From assembly GCF_001812805.1 (NCBI RefSeq), contig NZ_KV810476.1, forward strand, positions 1 to 62,891: a DNA stretch of 62,891 bases, read 5' to 3'. Under the pieces are notes generated by a model, which had not been told where the DNA came from, searched no databases, and was given only the letters and a program-made list of their open reading frames with translations. Position numbers and translations under genes: made by a program. The stretch comes from Corynebacterium sp. HMSC078H07 (GTDB lineage Bacteria > Actinomycetota > Actinomycetes > Mycobacteriales > Mycobacteriaceae). Shown piece by piece: positions 7,608 to 17,100 of the stretch. Numbering within the stretch: the stretch's first letter is position 1; each line of letters starts with the position of its first letter.

Positions 7608-10040
7608 GTGGCAAAGCTGCTCTACCACCTAGGCCGCTGGTCTTACATCAATCGATGGAAGGTCATCATCGCCTGGATCTTCATCGTGGCGGCCGCGGGC
7701 GGAGCGACCTTGAGCTTGATGAAGCCGATGACCACGGAGTACTCCATCAGTGGTACGCCCGCTATTGACGCCACCCGCCGCGCGGTGGAGCTCTTCCCGG
7801 AAAACGGTAACCCGGCCAATGCGCCGTCGGTCAACCTCGTCTTCAAGGCCCCGGAAGGGCAGAAGCTCAGTGACCCGCAGAATGAAGCGGCAGTCGGGGA
7901 CGTGGTGCGCCACATTGCAGAGGGCCTGGACATACCGGAGGGAAGCCAACAGCGTTGGGGTAATCCGCTTGAGGTATCGCCGGCACTGCAGCAGCAGGTC
8001 ATCGAGCAATTCACTTCCATGGGATTGCCGGAGGAGACCGCGCGGGCGGATGCCGATAACCTGGCCATGGTCAATGCCGATGAGACGATTGCTTACACCA
8101 CCTTCGACTTTGACGCGGAAAGCCCCTACTCGGTAGACCCCGCGGATAAAGATGTGGTGCATGAGGCCATGGATATCGGCCGTGCGGCAGGTCTGGAAGT
8201 AGAGGCCGGCGGCGCGGGCTTCGGTGATGAAATCCAGGTCAACTCGATTTCTGAGGTCATCGGCCTAGCTGTAGCGTTTATCGTCCTCATTATTACCTTC
8301 GGTTCCTTGGCCTCCGCGGGCATGCCACTTATCTCCGCGGTCGTGGGCGTGGGCCTGGGCGCGATGGGTGTCATGATCGCTACCCACTGGATTGAGCTCA
8401 ACAACCTCACCCCGGTGCTGGCCGTCATGATTGGCCTGGCCGTGGGCATCGATTATGCGCTGTTCATCATGTCGCGCTACCGGCAGGAGCGCTCCCGCAT
8501 GGACGGACCAGACGCCGCCGGCATGGCCGTCGGTACGGCGGGTTCCTCCGTGGTCTTTGCCGGCGCGACGGTCTTCATCGCGCTCTTTGCTTTGCTCGTG
8601 GCGCGCATCAGCTTCCTCACTGCCATGGGGCTGGCCGCTGCGGGCACGGTCTTCATGGCTGTGCTCGTGGCGCTGACCTTGGTGCCCGCGATGCTGGGCC
8701 TGCTCGGCGATAAGGCCTTCGCTGGGCGCATCCCTGGCGTGGCCGGCAACCCCACGAAGCGCCGCCCGCGCCGCACGAAGCCAACGATGGGCAACCGTTG
8801 GGTGCGCACGGTGCAGCGTGTCCCTGGCGTGGTCATGGCCCTGGTGGTGCTCGGCCTCGGTGCTTTGACCGCTCCGGTTCTGCACATGGAGCTGGCGCTT
8901 CCGGCGGATACCACCTCCAACCCGGATACCACCCAGCGCAAGGCGGCGGATCTTCTGTCCGAAGGCTTTGGCCCCGGCATCAACGGCCCCTTCCTGGTGA
9001 TCGTGGATGGCGCTAACGCCAACCCGGACTCTGCAGCCTTGCAGCCCTATATCCAGGGCCAGGAGGGTGAAGAGGACGAGCAGAAGAAGGCGGCCCTTTC
9101 TTCCTTCATCTATTCCGTGCAGCGCCTGAATCAAGTGGGCGGTGTCAAGCACGCCCAGCTGGTGGGGGTGAGCAAAGACATGAAGTCCGCGCAGATCATG
9201 GTCAGCCCTACCACGGCGCCGACGGATGATGCCACGGTTGGCACCGCCTCCGCCCTGCGTACTGCCGGTGCGGAGCTGGAGGATGCCACCGGTGCCGAGA
9301 TCGGCATGACGGGCCTGACCGCGGTGCAGCTCGACATCACCGAGCGCCTCGAAGAAGCCATGGGGCCATACCTTGCCATCGTGGTGGGCCTGGCCATCTT
9401 CCTGCTGCTGGCGGTATTCCGCTCCATCTTGGTCCCGCTGGTGGCCGGCTTAGGCTTCCTGCTCTCCGTCGGCGGTGCCTTCGGTCTGACCGTGCTGGTG
9501 TGGCAGGACGGCTTCACCGGACTGGTGCCCGCGCCGGGCCCGCTGATTTCCTTCATGCCCATCTTCCTCATCGGCGTGACCTTCGGCCTAGCCATGGACT
9601 ATCAGGTCTTCCTGGTCACCCGCATGCGCGAGCACTTCTCCCGCTTCCCGCAGGGCAGCGGTGGCAAGTACAGCAAGTACAACGCCAACGATGAGGCGAC
9701 TATCGCTGGCTTTACCGCCGGTGCCCGCGTGGTCACCGCCGCGGCCATCATCATGATTTCCGTTTTCGTGGCCTTTATCAGCCAGCCGCTGCCCTTCATC
9801 CAGATCTTCGGCTTCGCGCTGGCGGCGGGCGTGCTTTTCGACGCCTTCCTAGTCCGCATGTCCCTCGTTCCCGCCACCATGTTCCTCATGGGGCACACCA
9901 CCTGGTGGATGCCGAAGTGGCTGGACAAGCTGATCCCACAGCTGGATATCGAGGGCACCGCACTCGAGGAAGAATGGGAGCGCAAACACGCGGCAGCGTC
10001 TCGTGAGGCAGAGGATAAGGCAGCGCAGCCCGTAGAATAG
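7608..10040 (+). CDS. MMPL/RND-family membrane transporter
   Basis: 810 residues with two repeats of the RND layout: TM1 (residues ~17-37), a large periplasmic domain, five or six helices (~205-370), TM7, a second outer domain, and final helices (~590-750). Hallmark segments include NLTPVLAVMIGLAVGIDYAL and GVTFGLAMDYQVFLVTRMRE, whose buried Asp residues carry protons. In mycolic-acid bacteria MMPL proteins export trehalose monomycolate or other lipids; synteny suggests an orthologue of glutamicum CmpL4, recalled and not verified. GTG 7608 has AAGGGG upstream. tgt starts 6 bases after the stop and its -10 box overlaps this gene's end. Confidence 0.85.
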   Translation: MAKLLYHLGRWSYINRWKVIIAWIFIVAAAGGATLSLMKPMTTEYSISGTPAIDATRRAVELFPENGNPANAPSVNLVFKAPEGQKLSDPQNEAAVGDVVRHIAEGLDIPEGSQQRWGNPLEVSPALQQQVIEQFTSMGLPEETARADADNLAMVNADETIAYTTFDFDAESPYSVDPADKDVVHEAMDIGRAAGLEVEAGGAGFGDEIQVNSISEVIGLAVAFIVLIITFGSLASAGMPLISAVVGVGLGAMGVMIATHWIELNNLTPVLAVMIGLAVGIDYALFIMSRYRQERSRMDGPDAAGMAVGTAGSSVVFAGATVFIALFALLVARISFLTAMGLAAAGTVFMAVLVALTLVPAMLGLLGDKAFAGRIPGVAGNPTKRRPRRTKPTMGNRWVRTVQRVPGVVMALVVLGLGALTAPVLHMELALPADTTSNPDTTQRKAADLLSEGFGPGINGPFLVIVDGANANPDSAALQPYIQGQEGEEDEQKKAALSSFIYSVQRLNQVGGVKHAQLVGVSKDMKSAQIMVSPTTAPTDDATVGTASALRTAGAELEDATGAEIGMTGLTAVQLDITERLEEAMGPYLAIVVGLAIFLLLAVFRSILVPLVAGLGFLLSVGGAFGLTVLVWQDGFTGLVPAPGPLISFMPIFLIGVTFGLAMDYQVFLVTRMREHFSRFPQGSGGKYSKYNANDEATIAGFTAGARVVTAAAIIMISVFVAFISQPLPFIQIFGFALAAGVLFDAFLVRMSLVPATMFLMGHTTWWMPKWLDKLIPQLDIEGTALEEEWERKHAAASREAEDKAAQPVE
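10033..10038 (+). promoter_or_regulatory. -10 box of tgt, probably leaderless
   Basis: TAGAAT ends 8 bases before the tgt ATG (10047) and there is no Shine-Dalgarno sequence between them. It overlaps the last codons of the MMPL gene. Confidence 0.45.
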
Positions 10041-10046
10041 TTCCCT

Positions 10047-11330
10047 ATGACCCACCCTAAGCCGCAGCTTGAGACCGACCTGTCCTTCGATGTGAAGAAG
10101 GAGCTGGACCTAAGTGGTCCAGCACAACCGGGAAAGCACGGCCGCACCGGCGTTATCCATACGCCGCATGGAGATATCCAAACCCCGGCCTTCATCCCGG
10201 TGGCCACCAAGGCCACGGTAAAGACGCTGACCCCGGAACAGATCCGGGCCACCGGCGCGCAGGCCATCTTGTCCAACGCTTATCACCTCTACCTGCAGCC
10301 GGGCCACGACATCGTGGATGAGGCCGGTGGCGTGGCTACCTTCGAGAATTGGCATGGGCCGACGTACACCGACTCGGGCGGATTCCAGGTCATGTCGCTC
10401 GGCGTGGGTTTCAAGAAGGTCCTCGCCATGGACGTGGCGGACTTGACGGAGTCCGATATCCGTGCGGCCAAGAAAGAGCGCATGGCGCAGGTGGATGAGG
10501 ACGGCGTGGACTTTAAATCCTTCATCGATGGTTCCACGCATCGCTTCACCCCGGAGGTCTCCATGCAAATCCAGCATGGCCTGGGCGCGGACATTATGTT
10601 TGCTTTCGACGAGCTCACCACGCTCGTGGATACCCGCACCTACCAGGAGGAATCTGTGGAGCGCACACGCCGCTGGGCGCAGCGCTGCCTCGATGAGCAC
10701 GACCGCCTGACGCTTGCCCGCGGCCCACAGAAGCCGCGCCAGTCCCTGTGGGGCGTGGTCCAGGGCGCGCAGTATGAGGACCTGCGCCGCCAGGCCGCGC
10801 GCGGGTTGGTGGAGCTCTCTGATCGAGCCGAGGCAAATGGCCGTCGAGGCTTCGGTGGCTTCGGCATCGGTGGCGCATTGGAGAAGGAGAACCTGGGCAC
10901 GATTGTGGGCTGGGTATGCGATGAGTTGCCCGTCGATAAGCCCCGGCACCTGCTGGGTATCTCTGAACCGGATGATATTTTTACCGCCGTTGAGGCTGGT
11001 GCCGATACTTTTGACTGCGTGGCACCGACCCGCCTGGCGCGCCGCGGTGGTGTGTACACCCTCGACGGACGTCTCAACCTCACCAATGCGCGTTTCAAAC
11101 GGGATTTTGCTGGCGTGGATGAGGAATTCGGTGGATACGTCTCGCAGAACTACTCCCGCGCCTACATCCACCACCTGCTCAAAGCCAAGGAATTCCTGGC
11201 CGGCACGCTGTGCACGATCCACAACCTGGAGTTCATGATTCGCCTGGTGGATAACATCCGGGAGTCCATCGATGGCGGCTATTACGAGGCTTATCGCGAT
11301 GAGTTTATGGGGCGCTATTACGCCAAGTGA
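10047..11330 (+). CDS. tgt: Queuine tRNA-ribosyltransferase without the zinc cysteines
   Basis: 427 residues, a typical Tgt TIM barrel. It exchanges G34 of GUN tRNAs for queuine or preQ1. The base-binding Asp is in YTDSGGFQVMSL (D109), the glycine loop is GFGGFGIGGALEKE and the nucleophile is in FDCVAPTR (D323). The structural zinc site, normally CxCxxC as in E. coli DPECDCYTC, reads DEEFGGYVS here (F361, G363, S366); only the His of CTIHNLEF (H392) remains. The flanking NYSRAYIHHL is intact, so this is a substitution and not a frameshift. With the YhhQ transporter and gluQ nearby it suggests queuosine salvage. Its 3' end overlaps the convergent lipoprotein gene by 13 bases. Confidence 0.9.
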   Translation: MTHPKPQLETDLSFDVKKELDLSGPAQPGKHGRTGVIHTPHGDIQTPAFIPVATKATVKTLTPEQIRATGAQAILSNAYHLYLQPGHDIVDEAGGVATFENWHGPTYTDSGGFQVMSLGVGFKKVLAMDVADLTESDIRAAKKERMAQVDEDGVDFKSFIDGSTHRFTPEVSMQIQHGLGADIMFAFDELTTLVDTRTYQEESVERTRRWAQRCLDEHDRLTLARGPQKPRQSLWGVVQGAQYEDLRRQAARGLVELSDRAEANGRRGFGGFGIGGALEKENLGTIVGWVCDELPVDKPRHLLGISEPDDIFTAVEAGADTFDCVAPTRLARRGGVYTLDGRLNLTNARFKRDFAGVDEEFGGYVSQNYSRAYIHHLLKAKEFLAGTLCTIHNLEFMIRLVDNIRESIDGGYYEAYRDEFMGRYYAK

Positions 11331-12049
11331 CCGGTGACGATGACGTTGTACTCCAAGTCCGAGGCACCGTCTACCGCACAGGCGATAAGCACGATGCGCC
11401 CGGGCGCGTCGGTGTTCATGAGGTCCGCGTCGCTGCCTAGCTGATTCTTGGGGATGAGGAAGGCGTTATCCACGATCCACTCGCGGCCCGCACCGCCCTC
11501 GGAGGTCATGCGGATGTGGGAGCCGTTGAGGGTGGACGTCGCAAAGCGCTGCACTTCCACGCCGTCGAGGCCCTCTACCGTCGTGGGAGTAGCGAGGTCC
11601 ACGTTGGCCGTGACCACCTCAGAGAAAGGGTTGAATACCAGTTTCTGCTGGCCCCAGGCATGGCCCAACACGTAGGTGGTGCCCTGTTCTGCCGTGGCGG
11701 GTGACTCACCCCAGTCTTGAACCCAGCGCACCATGGTCTCCTGTGGTCCGGCGGGGTTGAGGGGCAGGACGAAAGGCATTGAATCGTAGGTAGCGCCCGT
11801 GATGGTAGCTGGGCCGTCCATCTCAAACGTGCCGGTCAGGGCGGGTTCTGGGCCCTCGTTGAGCGGGGGTGGGGTGGGCGCTGCGCTTGGCGACGTCTCA
11901 CTGCTCACCATCATCGACTCCGACGCGGCCGCGCCGCTCGTCGTTTCAGACGACGTGGTGACTTCCTCGGCGCCCGAGCACGCCACAAGGATTAAGGCCG
12001 TGGTCAGGCCAAGGAAAGGGAGGAGGGACGTTCGTAGATGCTTATGCAT
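11318..12049 (-). CDS. Lipoprotein with a class E/F sortase-like domain
   Basis: 243 residues. The signal peptide ends in a lipobox (ILVAC, lipid Cys 24), followed by a Ser/Thr/Pro-rich spacer to ~65. The rest follows the sortase beta-barrel: TYVLGHAWGQ (His 130), PGRIVLIACAVD (Cys 224) and a final strand EYNVIVTGHL. Sortases need His, Cys and Arg; the Arg near the last strand is not visible, so catalysis is doubtful. It may be a cell-envelope protein that has kept only the fold. The start overlaps the preceding small gene (ATGCATAA), so translation is coupled. Confidence 0.65.
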   Translation of the reverse strand: MHKHLRTSLLPFLGLTTALILVACSGAEEVTTSSETTSGAAASESMMVSSETSPSAAPTPPPLNEGPEPALTGTFEMDGPATITGATYDSMPFVLPLNPAGPQETMVRWVQDWGESPATAEQGTTYVLGHAWGQQKLVFNPFSEVVTANVDLATPTTVEGLDGVEVQRFATSTLNGSHIRMTSEGGAGREWIVDNAFLIPKNQLGSDADLMNTDAPGRIVLIACAVDGASDLEYNVIVTGHLA

Positions 12050-12206
12050 CGTAAATGTCCTTTAAGACCTCATCGAGGCTAAACCGCTCGCCGGAATCCT
12101 CTGCCATTGCTGCGCGCAGTTCCTGAAGGTCGTAGTAGTCTTCGACCCGTTCCAAAAGCGCTGCACGGGCAAATTCGGATGGCGTGTGGCCTTCAGATTC
12201 TGCCAT
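12042..12206 (-). CDS. Short ribbon-helix-helix/antitoxin-like protein (54 aa)
   Basis: 54 residues, starting MAESEGHTPSEFARAALLER, then VEDYYDLQELRAAM and a tail SLDEVLKDIYDA. This matches helices 1-2 and the acidic C-terminus of RelB/DUF6290-type antitoxins, but the N-terminal DNA-binding beta-strand is missing. The ATG at 12206 has a perfect AGGAGG site. An in-frame stop lies just upstream, so no longer form exists. No toxin gene is adjacent. Its stop overlaps the start of the sortase-like lipoprotein by 8 bases. Confidence 0.6.
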   Translation of the reverse strand: MAESEGHTPSEFARAALLERVEDYYDLQELRAAMAEDSGERFSLDEVLKDIYDA

Positions 12207-12323
12207 AAGTCCTCCTAGTCATTGTGAATGCATCGTATTACGCATGATTGGTGAAAGGAAGGGAGAAATAGAACCCCTCAGCACAGTGCGTGCCAAGGGG
12301 GTGAAAATTCGGGAAGGTCGCTG

Positions 12324-13058
12324 CTACTTAGATGGCGCTGCCGCAGAGGTCTCGGCCTCATTGATAGGCACGTAGTCCTCGCGGCGCTTGACCCAGGAGA
12401 TAACCAGCGTGGTCAGCGGAAGCATGATGACCTCGCAGGCGGTCTTCCACAAGAAGCCCACGATGACGTAATTCAGGAAGCCGCTGAAGGAATCGATGCC
12501 GATGACGGGTGCGGCGATAGCGCAGAACAGCAGGGTATCGCCGAACTCGCCGACGACGGTGGAGGCGACCAGGCGGGCGATGAGGCCCTTCTCGCCCGAG
12601 CGGGCCTTCATCTTCACCAAGGTGAAGGAATTGAGCAGCTGGCCCACAACGTAGCCGACCAAGGAGGCGGCAAGAATCTGCGGAACCAGGCCGAGAGTTG
12701 CTTCGAAAGCTTCCTGGCCTTCATAGAAGTCCGCGGCAGGCAGCCAGATGGCGATGTAGAAGGAGAGCGCGGCAAGGATAGCCATGGCGAAGCCAATGTA
12801 GACAGCGCGGCGGGTGGACTTGAAGCCATAGCACTCGGAGAGGACGTCGCCCACGATGTAGGCGAGAGGGAAGAGGAAGAAGGCGCCGTCAGTAATGAGC
12901 GGGCCCAGCTGGACGCCCTTCGTGGCGTTGATGTTCGAGATGAGGAACGTGACGACGAACACCGTGACCAGCCACGGGTACAGAGTGGAATGTACCGGGA
13001 TGAATCGGATGCTCTCGCCACCGGATTTGGTGGTTGCGGTTGCCGATTGAGTTGTCAT
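12324..13058 (-). CDS. yhhQ: YhhQ-family queuosine precursor transporter
   Basis: 244 residues with about six transmembrane helices and the family signatures NINATKGVQLGP, FPLAYIVGDVLSECYGFKST and VASTVVGEFGDTLLFCAIA. YhhQ (VUT/QPTR family) imports queuine, preQ0 or preQ1. It lies 1 kb from tgt and the same region carries gluQ, giving a salvage set. I chose ATG 13058 (MTTQSATATT); upstream in-frame ATG 13076 and the longer extension lack ribosome sites. No preQ1 riboswitch was recognised upstream. Confidence 0.85.
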   Translation of the reverse strand: MTTQSATATTKSGGESIRFIPVHSTLYPWLVTVFVVTFLISNINATKGVQLGPLITDGAFFLFPLAYIVGDVLSECYGFKSTRRAVYIGFAMAILAALSFYIAIWLPAADFYEGQEAFEATLGLVPQILAASLVGYVVGQLLNSFTLVKMKARSGEKGLIARLVASTVVGEFGDTLLFCAIAAPVIGIDSFSGFLNYVIVGFLWKTACEVIMLPLTTLVISWVKRREDYVPINEAETSAAAPSK

Positions 13059-13109
13059 GACACAGCATTTTTCCATGAAGATGGGGGAACTAGAAATGGG
13101 GTGGATCAA

Positions 13110-13494
13110 GCGCTACTACTGGGGAGTAATCCCTGTGGTGTCATCGCGAACGAAAACTGCAGATGAGCAGGTTGTTTTTGGGATCCATTAAGAGGTTATT
13201 AGTCAGAAAGTTATCTGAACTGGGCAGAAAAGGTGGCCATACTATGGCATTCTTTTGCTTGCAGTGTTGTCGTGTTCCCTGCACGTTTCTTGTCTGCTGT
13301 GCTTGCTGAGCGCTCGAAGAAATTCGGGCGCGTTCGAATTTTTAGGTCAGCACGAGAAGAACGTGTCCGAGACTGCGACTACCTTATATCTCAATGCTCT
13401 CAGCACTCCGGCTGATTCTTTGTCTTCTACGCACTTATGCAGGGAGGAGAGGGAGGTCGGTCGGGGCAAACACCGTTATAGAGAAGGTATCGCT
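13110..13494. other. 385-bp gap holding the promoter of the VWA/tubulin operon
   Basis: No gene is supported. TACTAT at 13240-13245 is a plausible -10 box for the plus-strand operon, which would give a leader of about 240 bases. AGAAGG at 13482-13487 is the ribosome site of the first gene. No clear terminator or operator was seen. Confidence 0.35.
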
Positions 13495-14145
13495 ATGACA
13501 TTTGGTTCCCCAGGTTCGTCACCACAGTTTGGCGGGCGCCCTCCACAAGGTGCGCCCACGCCGAACCCCGGCGCAGGACACAACGCCGGCTCTGGGTTCG
13601 GTGCGCCCGGTGGATCCGGCGGATTTGGTGTTCCCAATCCGACGCAGAACCCGAACCCTACCCCCAGTTCAGTGCAGAGCGCAGGCACGGGCCCAAGTTC
13701 CGGCTTTGGTTCCGGTTCCGGTTCGGGCTTTGGCGCGCCGGGCTCGTCGGATGGCTTTGGCCAGTCCTCCCCAACCCCGGACTTCCGCCGCCAGGTCGCA
13801 ACGCCGAGCGAGCCGACGAAGGGCCCGTGGTCACTGCTCATCGCAGCAGGTGTGTCTGCAGTTATTGCGCTGATTTTGCTTATCGTGGCGCCCCTCGTTG
13901 CTTCGCCGACGCAGGGCCTGTACTTTGGCCTCGCGATCTTTGGATGGCTGCTGGCGGGCATCGTTACCTTTGTTCTTTTGGGCCTGTACACCTTGAAGAA
14001 CACGCAGCGGCAAGCAGAGACCTTCTACATTGAGGACACCACACAAACCTTGCTCTACCGCGTCATTATGGGCGGTAGTTTCCTTCTCGTCATTGTCGCT
14101 GCGGTGGAAATCGCCTTCTATGTAGGAAAGGCGGTTGGCGCCTAA
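13495..14145 (+). CDS. Gly/Pro-rich three-helix membrane protein, first gene of the operon
   Basis: 216 residues. Residues 1-105 are a disordered Gly/Ser/Pro/Phe stretch with repeated GFGAPG and SGFG units. Three transmembrane helices follow (~112-133, 142-165, 189-210) and a short tail. ATG 13495 with AGAAGG upstream is chosen over the longer open frame from 13255, whose extra part has no ribosome site and looks non-coding. It ends in TAATG, sharing a base with the next gene. The FG-rich tail resembles the C-terminus of the next protein, so the two may meet in one complex (inference). No family is recognised. Confidence 0.8.
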   Translation: MTFGSPGSSPQFGGRPPQGAPTPNPGAGHNAGSGFGAPGGSGGFGVPNPTQNPNPTPSSVQSAGTGPSSGFGSGSGSGFGAPGSSDGFGQSSPTPDFRRQVATPSEPTKGPWSLLIAAGVSAVIALILLIVAPLVASPTQGLYFGLAIFGWLLAGIVTFVLLGLYTLKNTQRQAETFYIEDTTQTLLYRVIMGGSFLLVIVAAVEIAFYVGKAVGA

Positions 14146-17100
14146 TGAAGAAGTTCACTCGTGCACTAGCTTTGTCCGCAGCAGCGATGATTGCCGGTTT
14201 CGGCGGTAGCTTGGGAGCCGTAGCGCAAGATGCCCCGCCGGCTCCGGATGCACCAGCTCCTGAGGCTCCTCCGGCTCCGGATGCACCCGCGCCGGATAAT
14301 CCGGAAGGGAATCCAGACGACAAACCCGAAGACCACCCAGAGGACAACGGCGACCACAAAACTGACGAGCACCCAGAGGACAAGCCTGCTCCGGAGGAAC
14401 ACCGCGAAGGTATCGGTTCTGAGTCCAAGCTTTCTGAAGTCTCCCAAAAGAACCTGTCTGACTTCGGCTCGTGTATCGCGAGCGAGAAATCCGCGGACCT
14501 GCTTTTTGTTCTGGACCAATCGGCGTCGCTCGTTGGTTACGAAGGCTCAACGCCTACGGATGCTGACTTTTTCCGCGTGGATGCTACGGCGGACATTGTG
14601 AAGCAGCTGGCTAACCTCGGCGAGGATAACGGCGCCGACATCAACGTCAAGCTCGCTGGTTTCGGTTCTGAGTACTACAGTGACCCTGCCGAATACGGCG
14701 GCTGGACCAACGTCTCCGGTAAGGAAGATGCCCTGGACAGCGAGCTGGAGAAGTTTCGCAAGGAAGACCGAGTCTCTGATCTGGAAACCAATTACGGCGC
14801 TGCGTACTCGGGTGCGCTCAAGGAATTCGCGTCTCATGAGAGCAGCAATTGCCGTGCCATCGTGTTCTTTACCGATGGCAAGTACTACACCGATGCCGAA
14901 GCGCATGATCTGAAGGGCGCACAAGACAAGCTGTGTGAGGTTAATTCTTCAGTAACTGCTTTCCGCAACTCGAACATTCGCCTTTTTAATGTCGGCCTGG
15001 TTCCCGCTGCCGAAGCGCAGGACCAGATTAGCCAGCTGACTCGCATGGCAGAAGGTGAGGACTGTGGCCAAGGTGCCCCGAACGGTGCGTTCTTTGATGC
15101 TGGTGAGGACCCCGCGGCTCTGTTCGCTGCCTTCCGAAATCTCATCCCAACTTCGGGTGGTGTGACTAAAGACGGAAACCTGAAGGACCAATTCGACTTC
15201 GTTCTGGATGACTCCGTCTCCCCAGTGCGCCTGTCTGCAGTACCGAAGAATTCGGTGGAGGAAGGCACCCTTATTCCCACGTTGACCGGCCCCAATGGTG
15301 AAGTGGTTGAGCTCCACACTGATACCACCAAGGTGGCCGGCGCGAAGGTCTCCGTGACCGAAAACAATAAGCTACCGGGCATGGTGGACATCGCTATGGA
15401 AAAGGATGGCGATGACTGGGCTGGCGCATGGACCTTCGGCTACAAGGTAGCTGAAGGCACTGATGGCGAGTACCTTGCGTCTGTCGTCATGGTCCCCGGT
15501 CTCACCCTTGACCTCAAGCGCGAGGATGGCACCAAGGTTGAAGGAGGAATTAACTCCGACCAGGTACTCAAGGGCCAACTGGTGGACGGCAAAGGTGAGG
15601 CCCGCACGCTAGAGGGCGAGGGCACGCTGCACGCAGAGTTCGTACCGGAGGAAGGTTCCCCGGTCACTCTCGTGGACAACGCCCCGATTACTGATGGGCA
15701 GCCTGTCGATATTCCGCTCGATCAAGTAGAAAACGCTGCCTCTGGTCAGCTGGTCACTCGCGTGGACATCACTACGAAGGGCACGAAGGATCGTCCAGGT
15801 TCCAAGCTGGATCCCATCAATGCCGAAACCCCGCTGACTATTACTCCGGTGAACATGCCCACTGTTGGCTCGGCGCAGACCATTACGATGACGGAGAAAG
15901 AAATTACCGTCGACGTCCCTGTGACCGGCCCGGGCAAGGTGTGGGTTGCAGACCAGACAGTGAATACCGAAGACGCCATGCTGCCTGGAGGAGTGTCCTC
16001 CATCGCTGTGTCCTCGAAGAACAACTCTGAGGACTCTGCACTGGAGCTGTCCAAGGACGAGAAAGCCACCATTCCGGTGACTTTGAGCGTGGAGAATATG
16101 GCTGACGGTCCGCTGCGCGTGGAGCCGGTAATTAATCTCCAGTCAGCAGAAGACAACGAGCAGATGGAGTTGCCGCTGACCTTGCAGGGCTCCATGAGCG
16201 CTCCTTTGAGCAAGTCCGCATTTGGCTTGGCATTTGTTCTTGCAGTTCTGCTTGCACTGCTCATTCCGCTGGCCATCCTGTACTTCATGAAGTGGTTCTC
16301 TGGTCGTATTCCAGAAAAGCCACGCATGTTTGTTAAGACCATTCCGGTCAAGCGCGACGGGGCCAACCTGGTTCGCACCGATAATGGCCGTCCATTTGAC
16401 GTGAGCAAGGATGAGTTCCAGGGCGCAGTACCGGTGGAGACCTCGGCACGCTCAGCTCAGCTGGGCCGCAATGAAGCCAAGGTGAAGATGGGGCTGAGCC
16501 CCTTTACTGCCGCGCACGTAGAGATTCAGCGTGACGGCACAATTTCCGGCAAGGGCAAGAAGTCCGGTTACCGCGCAGTGCTGCCGCTGGCCATTCAGAA
16601 TGAGTGGTTCTTTGTTGGTAACCAGAAGGACCGCGACTCCGGTGAGATCGTCTTGACCGTCGATACGCTGGCACAAGCAAGCCAGTACGACGAGATGTCG
16701 AAGGAAATCAGCCGACAGGCACTGCCGCTCTTTGACCAAGTAGCGTTCCCTGCTGAGAAGGAGCAGTCCCCGCCGCCAGCAGGGCAGCAGACCCCACCTC
16801 AGCAACCGGGTGGTCCGTCTGGCCCCACCGGTCAGCCAGGACCATCTGCTCCACAGGGCCCGTGGGGCCCGCAAGGTGGCCCACAGCCTGGACCACAAGG
16901 AGCTCCGCACCAGGGCAGTCAACCACATACCCCGCAACGCGGTGGCTTTGGTTCCTCGCAACCTGCGGGACCGTCCCCGCAGACCCCGCCGCAGCACGGC
17001 CAGCCGGGCCGCCCGAATCAGCCCGGCCACTCTGGCTTTGGTGGAGGGCCAGGATTCGGTGGTGGACAGGGCTTCGGCCAGCCACAGCGTCCGAATCAGC

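Noticed and set aside
13059..13200. preQ1 riboswitch upstream of yhhQ
   Set aside because: Expected on functional grounds, but no H-type pseudoknot pattern or conserved preQ1 motif could be found.
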